Shown: positions 11,501 to 23,464, counted from the stretch's first letter. The stretch is DNA of 64,000 nucleotides from Datura wrightii (GCA_035772735.1 JASDFA010000002.1:1612001-1676000), one strand, 5' to 3'. Translations and numbers: made by a program. The notes: generated by a model not told the origin, from the sequence alone.

Positions 11501-12876
11501 ATTCATTATGTACATATTATATTCTGTTAGTTTCTTTTCTTCCATATTTGCACGCCTCCTTTTCACTTGACGCAAGTAATATTCTATTGAAGTTTTGGGG
11601 CTTAACAAGTTCCTTTCATCGTTTTTGGAATAGAAAAGGAAATAAAAGTATTGAGAAGAGTGCCTTACAAAAAAGTATTGAGAAGAGTGAAAACAGGCTC
11701 CATATAATTTGTGTTGATAGAATGCAGTAGGACTTTCCCTCACAGATGATAGTGTTCTAGCTTGGCTAAATAATGAAATGGATGTGTACTGTGGAAAGTA
11801 AGGATTGGATAGCCTGGTACTTATGAATTAATCAATCAATCAATCAATCAATCACTTGTCCAATACCCATCGAACTTATGGTGGAGCTTTCCGAATGGCC
11901 ACTTCATTTTTATTACTGAACTTGGGTTCATTATGGCTAATGCTCATGTTGGAATTTCATTTTCCAGTCTGTGCAACCTTAGGATGGCCTATGGGTTCTA
12001 CTTTTGAATCTAGTACAAAAGGAGGCATCTGTCAATATTTAACTTTTCCTCTTTGCATATGTTTGCTTAAGCCCTATTTTATCACCATGCACATAAGGAA
12101 ATCATATGGTGGGTGTGTGGCATCATTGCTTTTTCGTCAATGTCGTGTAGCATTTTATAATTTGCGTGCATCTGCAAATTTCAGCAATAGAATTGAAAAG
12201 AAAATAGAGGTTGTATTGCTGTTGTCATAGCATTTCGTTGTTATCATGATTACTCTTATGTTTCTTGGTTAGACTCGTCCTCATGCTACAGTCGAAGTGG
12301 AAATATCAGAAGATATGCAGCTGGTGCATTTCGACTTCAACAGGTTAGTGGCCTTGGAACGTCTATACTTTCTTTGGTTCAATGAAAGTGTGGATGACTT
12401 GGCTGAGTCCTATAAACAAGTTATAAATACTTCTGAATACACTAACTTGACATTTGATTAATAAATTGACCTATCAAAAAGAAACAAAAAAGAGAACAAA
12501 ATTACTCGGTAATTTCAGGGTGGCTTGAGCTCCTACCATTTGTTGCAATGTCAAATCATGTTTTTGACCTACAACATTCCAAAACATCATTGACATTCAT
12601 TAACACTTTCAAGTGTGGTTTGCCAATTCCAGCACTCCATTTGAGCTGCATGATGATAATTATGTCCTCAAAGCAATGAAATTTTGCGGAAGACCAAATG
12701 ATGGTGTTGTTGCACAGAAAGTATCTGCTGATGGAGGTGAAGGTTCCAGTTCCAGTATGGCCAACATGTTTCAGCATCAAATCCCTCATCCATCAGTGCC
12801 AAATACGGCTGGTAGGCTTCCGACCTCACCTCCTCTCCCCGGAATACTAAAGGCCCGAGTCAAGCACGAGCATTAG
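5573..12876 (+). CDS. DP: DP transcription factor (E2F dimerisation partner)
   Basis: Nine exons: 5573-5832, 6699-6772, 7092-7135, 9965-10027, 10112-10258, 10403-10471, 10611-10709, 12273-12343 and 12633-12876. They join in phase to 356 residues, close to the family's usual length. The first ATG in frame is 5573, because a TGA lies upstream at 5537. Residues 1-87 are low-complexity Gly/Ser. Residues 88-190 form the winged-helix DNA-binding domain: KKKRAQRA, then [14 protein letters not shown], then a DEF-box-like signature [14 protein letters not shown] near residue 156. Residues 191-230 ([22 protein letters not shown] region) form a coiled coil for E2F pairing, and the rest is the marked-box-like half. 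DP binds E2F to control S-phase genes in the nucleus. Intron 3 (2.8 kb) and intron 7 (1.6 kb) carry repeats. Whether it is the DPA or DPB orthologue is not decided. Confidence 0.95.
6822..7011 (+). repeat. 95-bp direct tandem duplication in DP intron 2
   Basis: Two adjacent copies, 6822-6916 and 6917-7011, both begin ATGTCT.GACTTTTGCAGCGG. They share a long identical stretch around CTTGTGTGTTGCAACTTGCA, with only scattered substitutions. Each copy carries a TTTTGCAG that resembles a splice acceptor. Confidence 0.85.
7975..8230. mobile_element. MITE-like element in DP intron 3
   Basis: The segment has the look of a common Solanaceae miniature element: CTGAATGGTTGAATAGGTCT followed by AATCATTAAGA repeats, then a CACC/ACCACC-rich core. 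I did not find clean terminal repeats or a target-site duplication by eye, so borders are approximate. Confidence 0.35.
8640..9135. repeat. Dispersed-repeat-like segment in DP intron 3
   Basis: This block contains two related phrases, GATACGGGTGCGGATCTAGA and GATCCGAGTGCGGATACAGG, and GC-richer codon-like scraps inside an otherwise AT-rich intron. It resembles transposon debris. No intact ORF or terminal repeats were seen. Confidence 0.3.
11830..11853. repeat. (AATC)n microsatellite in DP intron 7
   Basis: A run of six AATC units is visible, followed by AATCAC. Confidence 0.8.
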
Positions 12877-13128
12877 TCTGCTGGCTTCTTTCTTGATCAA
12901 TTACTGTACTCATTAACTCATAGTACCTCTGTACATTATGTAAAGTACTTTTACTGGAAGCAGCCCCCTCTGTCCACTAATTACTTCTTTAGATCCTTTT
13001 GTCTTCAATTGAAGGGAGGGTAGTATTAGAGTTTTCTGGGTTTTTTTTGCTAAGTTTACTTCTTAGGTGTCTATTGAGTATTAATTGTTTCATCAAATTG
13101 ATACCTCTGTTATGGTAAATGAAACTCT

Positions 13129-13379
13129 TAGCCTGTTTGGACATGCCATTCTTTTGCTTTTTTCAACTCTTTTTGTTTTACTACACAGAGTTGTTTGGTT
13201 ATACATTGCAGTCAATTTTTCACTCCAACTTGAAATTGAGTTTTTCAAACTTTTCAAGTAAGATATTTTCCCCCTCACAAAACTTTTGACATTTTTTCTA
13301 GTGAAACACAATTTTAATTTTCGGATATTTCTTTTCAACTTTTTTTAAATATTACCAAATTCATGTTCAAACGCCTAAA
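13129..13379. mobile_element. Short hAT-type MITE downstream of DP
   Basis: The left end reads AGCCTGTTTGGACATG and the right end reads CATGTTCAAACGCCT, whose reverse complement is AGGCGTTTGAACATG. These form an imperfect terminal inverted repeat around an AT-rich core of about 250 bp without coding capacity. The GGCGTTTGGACATG end is shared with the element at 54219-54864. A clean target-site duplication was not found. Confidence 0.5.
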
Positions 13380-13417
13380 GTGAGCGACCATATATTGCCT
13401 AAGCCTTAAGCCTTGTT

Positions 13418-13492
13418 GGATAGCGTTATTCCATATCGATGGTGGATGACATGCGATAGCGTTATTCCGTACCGGTGGTGGATGACATGCGA
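13418..13492 (+). repeat. Two-copy tandem repeat, about 37-bp unit
   Basis: The phrase GATAGCGTTATTCC, followed by a variable four to six bases, then GGTGGTGGATGACATGC (first copy GATGGTGGATGACATGC), occurs twice in succession. It may be part of older transposon sequence. Confidence 0.7.
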
Positions 13493-13919
13493 AGATGTGA
13501 GTATGTTGTTGTGTCTGAGTCAAAGTTACTGTGTTCGGATGAAATTGTAACTTATAAATTGCACTCACCCGTCATTGATCGTAGTATTACCTTATATTTT
13601 TGCATGAAACTATTTACAATTTGAATTTGTGACTGGTTCTGGTCACATAATGACAATTCTTACCATTACACGATTATTGAATAAATTTTCTAGAGATACT
13701 AATCCTCCTTTCAGATCTGAACCTTTTGTGTCATTTCAATTTTCGTGGTTGATGGAGGAAAAAAAAATTGGTTGAAACTTACCAGATGCGCCCATAGTTT
13801 GCGTTCTTTTTTCTTTTGTTTTCTATTAGGTGTCTCATATTTATATTTGGGTCCGATTAAATTTAAATTTATATTTAAAAATTTCACGTTAAAAATAAAA
13901 TATTTTGTAATATTTTTTT

Positions 13920-13954
13920 TTATATATATATATATATAAAGGTAATATTTTGTA

Positions 13955-13992
<38 letters not shown>
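13920..13992. repeat. (TA)n microsatellite pair
   Basis: Two TA runs are separated by about 25 bp, and each is followed by the same phrase AAAGGTAA. This looks like a small duplication with TA expansion. Confidence 0.85.
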
Positions 13993-13995
<3 letters not shown>

Positions 13996-16460
13996 GTAAA
14001 GCTTACGTGAGAATTTTTTGTTTTCCATAAGTCCATCGTTACTGATCTTGCTTCCTTGATTATAATATCTTGGAAAGTGAAAGCACTCATATAATGATGT
14101 GCCACGTAGATTTGGGAATTTAAAATTTTATATACAATAATAATTGAGTTCATAGTTACGACGAACTCAAAATACATAGTGTGTGGTGTTTCTTTTGACC
14201 CAACAGGTTTCATAGGATAGTTCCTTTGATTTACGCCATTATCGAGTCCACTTATGTTATATTTCATAAGACTCTCCACTTTCTTTCCTCATTTTGATAT
14301 TAAATTCGTCTTTTTAAGATATTATATGTATTCTTTCTTTAAAAACTTATCACTTTTAAAGCCTATCAATTCTTTTTTGTGACTCACCCTCCTTCGTGTA
14401 TCTAATGAATTTCTAAATACACCTAAATAAAAGTTACCGACTTCCTGAACCCACACATTGACACTCTAAATCCGCCGCGAAATTGCCAAAATGGGGTCAT
14501 ATATGTATTCTTGTTGAGTTGTTCCACAAATGTGGGGGCCTCCCAACATTAAGGTAGATGTCGTGTCTGAACAAAAAATCCGTTGTATTATTTAAAAAAT
14601 GTCAAGGCACGTGCGATGTAATAGTCGATCGTTCTATATCGGTCATGTTTCAATATACAGTAAATTTGATGTATTGACGGTGTGCTAAATTTGTTATTAA
14701 ATTAGATCTTATTCAAGTTGATCTAATTTATAATATTAGATCCAAGACATATCAAACAGAATCTGTTAGTTGCTGTCATTATTGTTAGTTTTTCTTCTAT
14801 TTATTGACAAACATTTCAAGTGATTGAAAACTTTTCAAGTAAATTACGTGACCAATATGACTAAAGTTGTGGAATATTTTTTTCTTCAAAAATAAAAATT
14901 AAATTGACAGCTTTTACCATTGATTATTACAGGTCGTTGTGATTTAAAAAAAAATGTGGTCCAAGAATTATACATCTATTCTGTTTTAATTAGGCATTTG
15001 ATATTTAAAATTTCTTGATCTGACTTATTTAATTTATAATTTGTCAAGTAACTATGCTTGTTATGGGGGCAAACCGCTCTTAACAAAAGGTTTATCAATT
15101 TTAGTATTCAAACCTATGCATTTAAATAACGATAGAGAGATTTGAAGCATGATCATTATAACCCACGATAGAAAAAGAAAAAAATTGTGATATAGATGAG
15201 TAATGTGATGATCTAATTTTTTATTTTTTTTTGCTCTTAAACATCCAATATTTGAACGTGGAGGTGGATGCAAAATACATATAGAATTTAATTCAATAGG
15301 TTTAACTCAAATCAGGTATATAAGTTGAGAAATTTATTAAATATATGTACATTTAGATAAACTGCAAACTTGGTGGAGTCATCTTAAGCGAAGAATAGGC
15401 AGCAGTACACCCATTATCTAAAAATTATATGGTGTATAAAGGGTAAATATCAACTTTTATGAGTGTCTGTTTAGTTTTGCACATCCTTAACACAATTGAG
15501 ATGTAACTTTTGATTCGATACATATATAACACTGAAGATATGGAACGATAAATACTAGATGTCTTTTTCACTATCTAAGATTTTGATTATAAAGCTATCC
15601 GATATTTTTCTTATAAAATTAATTGAGATATTTACAAATTGAACGAGATATCCCGATTATAAAATAAAAGTGTAATTAATTATTTGGATGCATGAGGACA
15701 ACTGTGCTAGTAAATTTAGGGGTCCCAGCTTGGTGCCGCATATCATTAACGTTTCATCACTAGCAACTGCTCAACTTGGTACTTACTACTTACGTGGTTG
15801 TTGTTAACAGGATCCATCCACCAATATGATTTAATTTTTTTCTTTTTCAGTACCAAGATATTTTTAATGTAAAAAATGTATTCTAATTGACTTACTTGAA
15901 TGTCACATTTTTTTTTAATATATAACAATTTAACGTGTTATTATTACAGTGGGGTATATAGTATTACTACATGTGTGGTTGATTTGCGAACACGTCGCCA
16001 ACTGCTTTTTCAAGTGTTTAGCAACTTAGATGACAAGGATATGAATTTCATTTTTGTATAACATTTATTTTGGTGTTTAATTTGTGTCTGATTAACATGA
16101 TTAATTATATCTCGAATCATAAAAATCAGTTATATAATAGATAAAATATAATATATAATGTGATTAATTATATCTCGAATCATTGCTGACAGGTGGCAAA
16201 GTCTAATGAGTTGAAGAAGAAGAAAATTATTTGGCCATATATATATATATATTGGCTCTAGTATAATCTAAATTTACTGGTCACTTAACTGTAGACATCA
16301 ATATCTTTAATTCTTGATGTTTGAATTAATTAATAATATAATAATGTAACACTTTTGAGCCATATATATAAGTTGCTATCAGTGGATTAATTATCTCTAC
16401 ATGATGTGACAAAACATCACGTCGAGGTCTTACAAAGAGTCATGTGTACGTAAAAGGGCG

Positions 16461-16462
<2 letters not shown>

Positions 16463-16510
<48 letters not shown>
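16463..16510. repeat. (TA)n microsatellite
   Basis: An uninterrupted alternating TA run of about 48 bp. Confidence 0.9.
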
Positions 16511-16513
<3 letters not shown>

Positions 16514-17505
16514 AGATTTTCAATTCAAGCTATGAATAATAAGTTAATTTTGTTAAGAAATATTTTATCTTCTAATATTTTATCAGATATCAAGAAAATA
16601 AAATAAAAATGAAATATATATAAAGTATAATATGTGTTTAATAAATAAATTTAGATATATTTAAACTTCTATTTTTTAATTTAACTTTAGTTTTTTAAAG
16701 AACTTTGGAATAACAATTTGGGAGTGATAATTTTTATCATTTTGAATGCGATATAGATATAATATTAGAATTATAAAAAATCTTAAAATCAATTTCGGAA
16801 TAAGAAACTGATCAAGTAAATATAAAATGATTATCTTTCGACCAAACGACCTCTTAAGAAAGAAGTTTCAGATTGTTTAAATGTTTTCTCCTCTCTATGT
16901 CATTGTATGCATAGAAGCCGAAAAATTTAAAATTTATGAATTTGAAATTATAATTTTTTAAAATTATATAATTCTAAATTAGCAAAATGTGCATATTAAA
17001 TAAAATTTTAAGATAAATATAAAATTTTGATCAAAGCTAATAAATTTGGCTGGACTTGTACTTTCAATTCTGCATCTACTCGAGTATTTGGGAATTTGGG
17101 AAGGAAAAAAGTAGAATTTGGGACATTTCTGTGAAATGCGAATATCTCCAATTTGCTTGACATGATACCAATTCATGCATTTGGGAATTGGGGCCACCAT
17201 TCACGGCGGTGGTGGAGTGACAATTTTTTTAGTTTTTAATTAAAAATTTTAAATTTAAAATTATTTTTAATTAAAAAGAATAAAATTTTTCGATACGAAT
17301 TTATATCTATCAATATCTCAAAACACTGAATACCGAACGCACTATAAAACACCAAAACAAAATGCATAAGGGACCATTTGGAGTTATGGCTTGAACCGTG
17401 GACCTAAAAACCCGACCCGAATGATGAAGTCGTGATCGCGACTTAAGTCGGTGACGCCAGCTATTGGCACAGGTATGATGTCATAGACTTAGCTTTCCTC
17501 TCCTT

Positions 17506-17519
17506 CTGCCACGTGGCAG
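17506..17519. promoter_or_regulatory. Perfect 14-bp G-box palindrome
   Basis: CTGCCACGTGGCAG is a perfect palindrome centred on CACGTG. G-boxes bind bZIP and bHLH factors (ABRE/G-box class). It lies about 800 bp upstream of the VQ start codon, in a locally GC-richer island that also has the imperfect palindrome AAGTCGTGATCGCGACTT at 17427-17444. Assigning it to the VQ gene is inference. Confidence 0.55.
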
Positions 17520-18062
17520 CATACTGGGGCTTGATAGGTGCCCTACTACAACTATGGTTCACGCTCCTTCCTCATGCGTGCGTGACAAACTGCACAAAAG
17601 TTTTTATTATCCTAAGCAAATCAATTTTTGTGTCTTTGAGATTTTATTTTCTTTCACAACGCTAACTCTGTTAATTTCACTTGTACTATATATATTCAGT
17701 TTTATTTTTACATATTTTAAAATTTTTATTCTCTAAAGTGTTTATTTATAGTTTAAATTTTTGATCGACACCCTCGTTAGTTTCATCAATATCGTTAATA
17801 AAACATACATCATATGAAACTTCATCTTGCATTATGTTAGTTACCTCATCTATAATTAGTGTAAATAAGTAATGACTATATACTCATATTATGTTAATGA
17901 CGAGCATCACTCCTTCATATATATCCTTTTATGATACTCATATAATATGATTCATTTCTTATCCATCACCTAAACGACCTTGATTAGTATTCTATCATAA
18001 GCTTTCTCTAAATCAATAAATACGATGCATTTATTTATGGTTATGATGTGGATATAACGCAC

Positions 18063-18070
18063 TATAAAAT
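18063..18070 (+). promoter_or_regulatory. TATA box candidate for the VQ gene
   Basis: TATAAAAT lies about 245 bp upstream of the ATG and is followed by a CT-rich leader. Position and context fit, but the transcription start is not known. Confidence 0.45.
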
Positions 18071-18312
18071 GAGCCTGGGGAAAAGTTGAGTTGTCTTTTC
18101 TCTCTTAGCTTCCTCTCTATCTACTCGTACTACATTTCCGTGTCCATTTACCATCAGTGTGACATGAGATGAGACTACATCCACTTGGCCTTTCCCTTTC
18201 TTCACTCCAATATTTTCCTTTTTCCTTTCCTGGAAAAAACCCACTTCTCCTTTCCCCTAAATAATACCCAAATCCAAAAATACAAACACTCTTTCCAACA
18301 AAAAGATTTTCC

Positions 18313-18777
18313 ATGGAAAAAATGCTTACTACTGCACTACGTTCAAAAAAGGCAAACGAACAGAAACAGCTCAAAACCACCAAGAGAAAAACAGTTAAAG
18401 TTGTTTACATCTCAAACCCAATGAAGGTGAAAACTAGCGCTGCAGAATTCAGAGCTTTAGTCCAACAACTCACTGGCCAACACGCTAAGTACCCCGTCGT
18501 GACCGAAACTACCGGCGGCGGCGGCGGCACGGGTTTCGAGATAAACGAATGCGACAAACAGGGACTTTATTTTGCGGAGTCTTCGCTGCCATCTGGCGAT
18601 CAACAGGTTGTTCGCGGAGATACTCAATTAGTACTACCTAATAATAATTATCATGTGAGTAGTACTGAAGCAGCAACGATGACCGATAATTCGGATCTAT
18701 CGTTCGAAGATTATGTCGGAGAAGATTATGTCCCGGAGTTGTTGGAGAATTTGCCTTCAAATTCGTGGTATGACTAA
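18313..18777 (+). CDS. VQ-motif protein, SIB1-like
   Basis: This is an intronless 154-aa gene with ATG at 18313 and TAA at 18775-18777. The VQ motif is FRALVQQLTG at residues 46-55, matching the FxxxVQxxTG consensus. It is preceded by a basic stretch (KKANEQKQLKTTKRKTVK) and by VVYISNPMKVKTSAAEF, a block typical of the SIGMA FACTOR BINDING PROTEIN (SIB1/SIB2, VQ23/VQ16) group. The C-terminal half is acidic and ends in FEDYVGEDYVPELLENLP. SIB proteins partner WRKY33 in the nucleus in defence against necrotrophs and also enter plastids to bind sigma factors. The basic N-terminal segment fits both routes. Intronless structure and small size are normal for plant VQ genes. The group call is confident; orthology to SIB1 rather than SIB2 is not resolved. 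Confidence 0.93.
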   Translation: MEKMLTTALRSKKANEQKQLKTTKRKTVKVVYISNPMKVKTSAAEFRALVQQLTGQHAKYPVVTETTGGGGGTGFEINECDKQGLYFAESSLPSGDQQVVRGDTQLVLPNNNYHVSSTEAATMTDNSDLSFEDYVGEDYVPELLENLPSNSWYD

Positions 18778-18814
18778 ATCAAACTTTATTTTATTTTTGT
18801 TGTTTTACTTGTTA

Positions 18815-18845
18815 ACTTGAAGAAGAAGAAGAAGAAGAAGAAGTT
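18815..18845 (+). repeat. (GAA)n tract in the VQ 3'UTR
   Basis: A run of GAA/AAG triplets about 30 bp long follows the stop codon by about 40 bp. Confidence 0.75.
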
Positions 18846-18954
18846 CAAAAAAAGAACAACAAAGGGCCATGAAGGCAATGTAAATTAGAACTTAGCAATT
18901 GCTTAGCTAGTACGTACTTGGGCTATGCCTTTATATTAATTGCAATTTTTGTCT

Positions 18955-18956
<2 letters not shown>

Positions 18957-19019
<63 letters not shown>
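18957..19019. repeat. (TA)n microsatellite
   Basis: A TA run of about 60 bp lies in the 3' flank of the VQ gene. It is likely polymorphic. Confidence 0.9.
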
Positions 19020-19023
<4 letters not shown>

Positions 19024-19739
19024 TACTACTAGGTGATACTATGTAGTAGTATATAAAGTAGCTAGCCATGCCCAACTTGCTTTGATACTTTTGTTCTTAA
19101 TGGCTAAGTGCCTTTTGGAGATAAAAGAAGTATAATTGATTTTGTACTAATTAACTATTCATTCAAGATCTATTTTGAGTTAGCGAAAAAGGATTATCTT
19201 ATTGTTCGATTTGATTATTAACTTTTGTTTTCTTTATTTCGGTTATGTTGTTATTGTTCTTTTCTCTGTCCACTATTTTCTACTTAACTCATTTACTATC
19301 GTATTTTCTTTTCTTACTAATTATTGTTATATTTTACTTGAACTAAGTAGAGGTAAGACTGCATGCTTACATACCACTCTTCCCATATCCTAACTCGTGG
19401 AATTACACTATGATATGTTAGTGTTGTTCTTGTTGTTTAAGATAGCGAATGGAGTAAATGAAGCTAATCATTTCATTCTCTCTTTTTAATTCTCATCTTT
19501 CTTGGGAAAATTCACTACGAAAAAAGACAGATATTTACTATAATGTTTGCATCTAATCTGTTGTTAAATAGCTCATAACTTATATGTTTTTTTGATAATT
19601 TCTATCACTAAATAAAATTGACGATAAGAACTATTCGTTGTTAATTCATGTTTTTCTCGTAGCGTCAAGCTATCAAAATGATCTTGCTGAGAAACTCCAG
19701 AAGAAAAGAAAAGCGAACCTTTGAAAATGAACATTGTTT

Positions 19740-19930
19740 AGTAAGACATATATGTTAGGTAACGTCAATATCCTGTCTATAGCAAAGCCCACGAAAGAGC
19801 GGGTCGTTCGAGCCGGTGTTAAGATCGAACATGACGTTTGCTTGGTGGACTTAGTTAAGATATAAAGTTGTGTCCTTGTTATACGCTATAACTTTGGCAT
19901 GATGATAAGCGTTTGATCCTAACAACAACG
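19740..19930 (+). mobile_element. SINE-like candidate
   Basis: GTTCGAGCC at 19808-19816 fits a pol III B box (GWTCRANNC). TAGCAAAGCCC about 30 bases upstream is a weak A-box candidate. The 3' end runs GATCCTAACAACAACG. Base composition is richer in GC than the surroundings. These are the marks of a tRNA-derived SINE, but I did not find flanking target-site repeats. Confidence 0.3.
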
Positions 19931-20548
19931 TATATATTTAGTGTTTGTTTCATTTTTTCTGCTTATTAAAAGCTATAGTGAAGAAATCTATTTAATTTCA
20001 TTGATCGAAACAGTAGTAAAATATAAATTTACCAACAGGAGAATAAAACAGTAGTTAGATAATCACATAACAAATACAAGTAATTAACAAAGAGAAAATG
20101 GATTTAACAATAAAATGATTTCTTGACTTAGGCAAGTGTAGGTTTTTTGTAGTGTAGGGTGGATTTTCAATTTTCAGCAAAGGTGTGCTGAAGAGATCTG
20201 AGGACCAAATAACTTCTGCAAAAAGTACTTAATCTATTTATTTTCATGGTCCTGAAGTTATAAATCACAATTTGGTGTAGGGACTCATCTATCTATCTAT
20301 TTATGGTTATGTTTATATTGCTCGAACTTTTAAAATTTATTATCGTATGCATATCAAATCTTTTAAAAGTAATGTATTTTTAAAGGAATCGACATTGCAA
20401 ATATGAGCAATGCTACATAGGGCATATTTACTCTATTAGCTAGTATGTATCGAGTTCAATTAATTCAAACAAGTTTGCCGCAAAAATGCTGACCAAATTA
20501 AGAGTCTTTATGAAGATTTATTTATGAAAATTGTGGTGTATTGAATAC

Positions 20549-20610
20549 GATAAGGGCATATTTAAGCTCATTTGATAACGATAAGAGCATATTTGAGCTT
20601 ATTTGATAAT
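20549..20610 (+). repeat. Two-copy 30-bp tandem repeat
   Basis: CGATAAGGGCATATTTAAGC and CGATAAGAGCATATTTGAGC, each followed by TCATTTGATAA or TTATTTGATAAT, stand head to tail. Confidence 0.75.
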
Positions 20611-22369
20611 GATAAAGATGTATGTGATTCCAATAATGAATGAAGGTGTTCGTAGAAAAGAGAGATCGGGGAAAGCAGCTTCCACTAAAACCATATCTGC
20701 TACCAGATCTGCATCTCCCCCAATAGAGACGAAAACCGCCTTAATTAGTACTTAACCAGTTACTAGACATCTGGTTAAGGCTTAATTCCCATTAATGGAT
20801 CTTATTAACAATTACCTATTGTTATAAAGTGTAAATAAATAATTATACATCGACAATAAACCCTTTAACGAAAATCTTATAGGGATGGAGCTAAGTTAAG
20901 AAAAAGGGTTCAATTGAATTTCTTTCGTTAAAAAGTTACATTTTCATATGCAAATAGCGCGAAGATCTAAATTTTTGTTATATTTAAATTGTTGAGTCCA
21001 TTTGATTTAAAGAAAAAAGTACTCTAGTAAAATCGTAATGGGGTTTTAAATTATTTTAGGTCATGAATTCAAATATCAAAGAATGACAAAAATTGTGAAA
21101 AATCACAAAGATATAAGTAATAGATGAAAACATTATGGTCCTTTGGTGGCTTGTTTGGAAGTGAATTACGCAGGTATTTATGTATTACTTATTTATATAT
21201 AAAATTAATATAATATTTAGTTAGTAATTTAGAAATTCATATGATTAATATATCTATGATTAACTTAAGAGAAAAGAACTTATGTATTATTTTATGCAAG
21301 CTAAAAAATTAAATAACTAATTCTCTATATAAAATTATACTATATAAATTCTCCTATAATCAATCTCTATATTATTAATATTTGCGTAACTCCAACCGCC
21401 TTCCGATTGATCACCCTTAATATCACTGCATAGTGAAGTAGTGTCCAATCAAAACATCAGGTACACAAGTTTTAGTTCAAGTAGCTATCGTGATGTTCAC
21501 CAGTACAGTTGCCAACTTGTTGGATGGATAGTAGCCAAGATGTTCACCAGTACATATATATATATATATATATGTCGATTATAATATATACACACACATA
21601 CACTATGTCCTTTCTTCCCCCTTTTTTTTTGATATTATTATAATCATTACTTCCTTTATTTTAATTTATTTGTGTTAGTTCAAAACTTTAAAATCAAACT
21701 AATTAATATTTGATGTTAATTTAAATTAAAATTTTTAATTCTTTTTAAAAAATAAAATTAATATATTTTATTGTTATTATATAATTATAAAGAGATTATT
21801 GATTTGAATTGTTGAAATAATTTTTTTATAAAAATGTAAGGTAACGCTGCTAATATTTAAAATATTATATTAATCTAATTTAATTTAACTTTTAAAATTA
21901 CACAAATTAATTATCAAGAAGCAAAAAAAAGTGACACATATTTTGAAACGAAGAAAGTAGTAAACATCCATGTAATATAACTCAAATTTAGATGCATCCT
22001 TGTATTTATAATCAAATACTTATACCTCTTATATTATGAAAATTTTACATACATACCTCATTTTTCACGTATATAATGAAAACATTATTCAAATTAATAT
22101 TTGTGTATGATTTTCATAATATAGAAGGTGTAAGTGTCTGATTCTGAAATATATAAAATATCCAGTCAGATGATCTTTCTACAACAATCATTATCTATAA
22201 AAACATTTCGCTATAACAATAAAGTTTTTTTTTTCTGAAATCAATTTTTCTATTTATATATTGTATATCAAATTTTCTCCGTAACAACATTTTGTCATAA
22301 CAAGCAGTAATTTTCCAAAGAATGTTGCCATTACAATAAAAGTTCGATTATATTTGTAATTATGGCTGC

Positions 22370-23170
22370 GTATCGATTGGTTCAGTTCGATTTTGAAAGC
22401 TATCGGTTATCATAGAAATGTTAAACCATTAAAAATCTGTAAAGAAATCGATTTATTGGTTATCGGTTTATCAGTTATTAATTGTTATCGGCTGGGTTAT
22501 CGGGTTAACAGTTAATATTTCACACAAAAAATATTTCAAGAATCAAAAGTGTGACTGCTAATAATTGCATTCATCATATCCTTCATTTTTTTCTTAGAAT
22601 ACATTACTTACCAGTATTTTAACACACAACTTATTATCAAAGACACCGTAGTACTTTTTATAAATAAAATGTGGTTTTGTTCATTTTATAGAATGATGGT
22701 GCCAAGTGTAAACTTTACTCCACAGATTCTACTATCTCAATGGTACGAGGAGGAAGAAGAAACATATTAATTTTATGCTCAGAGGAATAGCTTCAGATAT
22801 GTCAAGTTAGATAAAGAGAATGCTTTGAAATTGAGTAAGCAGTTGGGAATATAATTAATTAAGGGAAGTGCTGCTAGAAAGGCAGACGTAGAGGTAGCAG
22901 GAACATGTTCACTGTTAAGTTATGAAGATAAAAAATATTTGCTGAAACTGTTGGTGAGAACAGCAAGGATAAAAAGAAGGGATACTATGACTGCTCACTG
23001 CCTGCATCCAAAGTGGGGGTAGAATCGTAATTAACTAAAGTGATATCGGGTTATCGGTTCCCCCGATAAAAATATTAGACAAATCGAGACCCGAATCATT
23101 AAACCAATAATCCGAACTATTAACTCAATAATCAAATTATCGATTCAGATTATTGGTTTGACCCAAAATT
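22370..23170. repeat. ATCGGTT-rich repeat block
   Basis: The left arm (about 22370-22530) is dense in TATCGGTTATC phrases, and the right arm (about 23040-23170) carries them as well as inverted forms such as AACCAATAATCC. The pair encloses a coding-like relic. Similar ATCGGTT-rich DNA is seen near 49.25-49.45 kb. I read it as a non-autonomous element or its debris. Confidence 0.35.
22693..23022 (+). pseudogene. Decayed coding relic, unidentified
   Basis: One frame from ATG 22693 to TAG 23020-23022 reads as plausible protein over 109 codons but is broken by two in-frame TAA codons. Recognisable-looking pieces include NFTPQILLSQWYEEEEE, YVKLDKENALKLSKQLGI, GSAARKADVEVAG and LLSYEDKKYLLKLLVRTARI. 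The composition (Lys, Glu, Leu in helical spacing) is unlike the AT-rich noise around it. I could not match it to a family. Lying inside a repeat block, it may be a captured or retroposed gene fragment. Confidence 0.35.
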
Positions 23171-23464
23171 TGCACAGTTGAATTTGTAATTAAGTAATAT
23201 CATAGAGGTGTTTAGACATTGAGGAATCTTACAATCGATACCAAACTAAGTGGGATTGAAGAGTAGTTGTCGTTTTAACTGTATTTAGGAATACATTAAA
23301 AAAATTGGAGCATTAACTCATACTTTGCAGCAATAGCCAAAAGTTTAGGGGTCAAATATACAATTTTCGCATCTTCGTGGACTATAAAGTGTGTTTTATA
23401 AAACCCCTCATATAATAATAACAGACCCCTTATTCACCAGGCTTGAAACGAAAACGAGAATTCA

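Larger units (their letters stand above)
12877..18250. other. Gene-free interval between DP and the VQ gene
   Basis: After the DP 3'UTR (to roughly 13.1 kb) come the MITE, short repeats and long AT-rich stretches, with (TA)n tracts at 13920-13992 and 16463-16510. I found no conserved protein frame on either strand. The last kilobase, which is less AT-rich and contains the G-box palindrome, is probably the VQ promoter. Confidence 0.5.
18778..23440. other. Gene-poor interval between VQ and LSM6
   Basis: AT-rich, with a (TA)n tract, a SINE-like segment, a 30-bp tandem repeat near 20.55 kb and an ATCGGTT-rich repeat block around a decayed coding frame at 22.7-23.0 kb. No intact gene was seen on either strand. 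Confidence 0.5.

Noticed and set aside
11856..12230. Plus-strand frame in DP intron 7
   Set aside because: It ends before a strong acceptor for DP exon 8, shows no motif, and is not needed for the DP phase.
13920..14279. Minus-strand frame of 119 codons
   Set aside because: Its last part is Tyr-Ile repeats translated from (TA)n, and the rest has no protein character.
19800..19820. tRNA gene suggested by a B-box sequence
   Set aside because: No cloverleaf can be formed with the flanks; a SINE-like origin is more likely.
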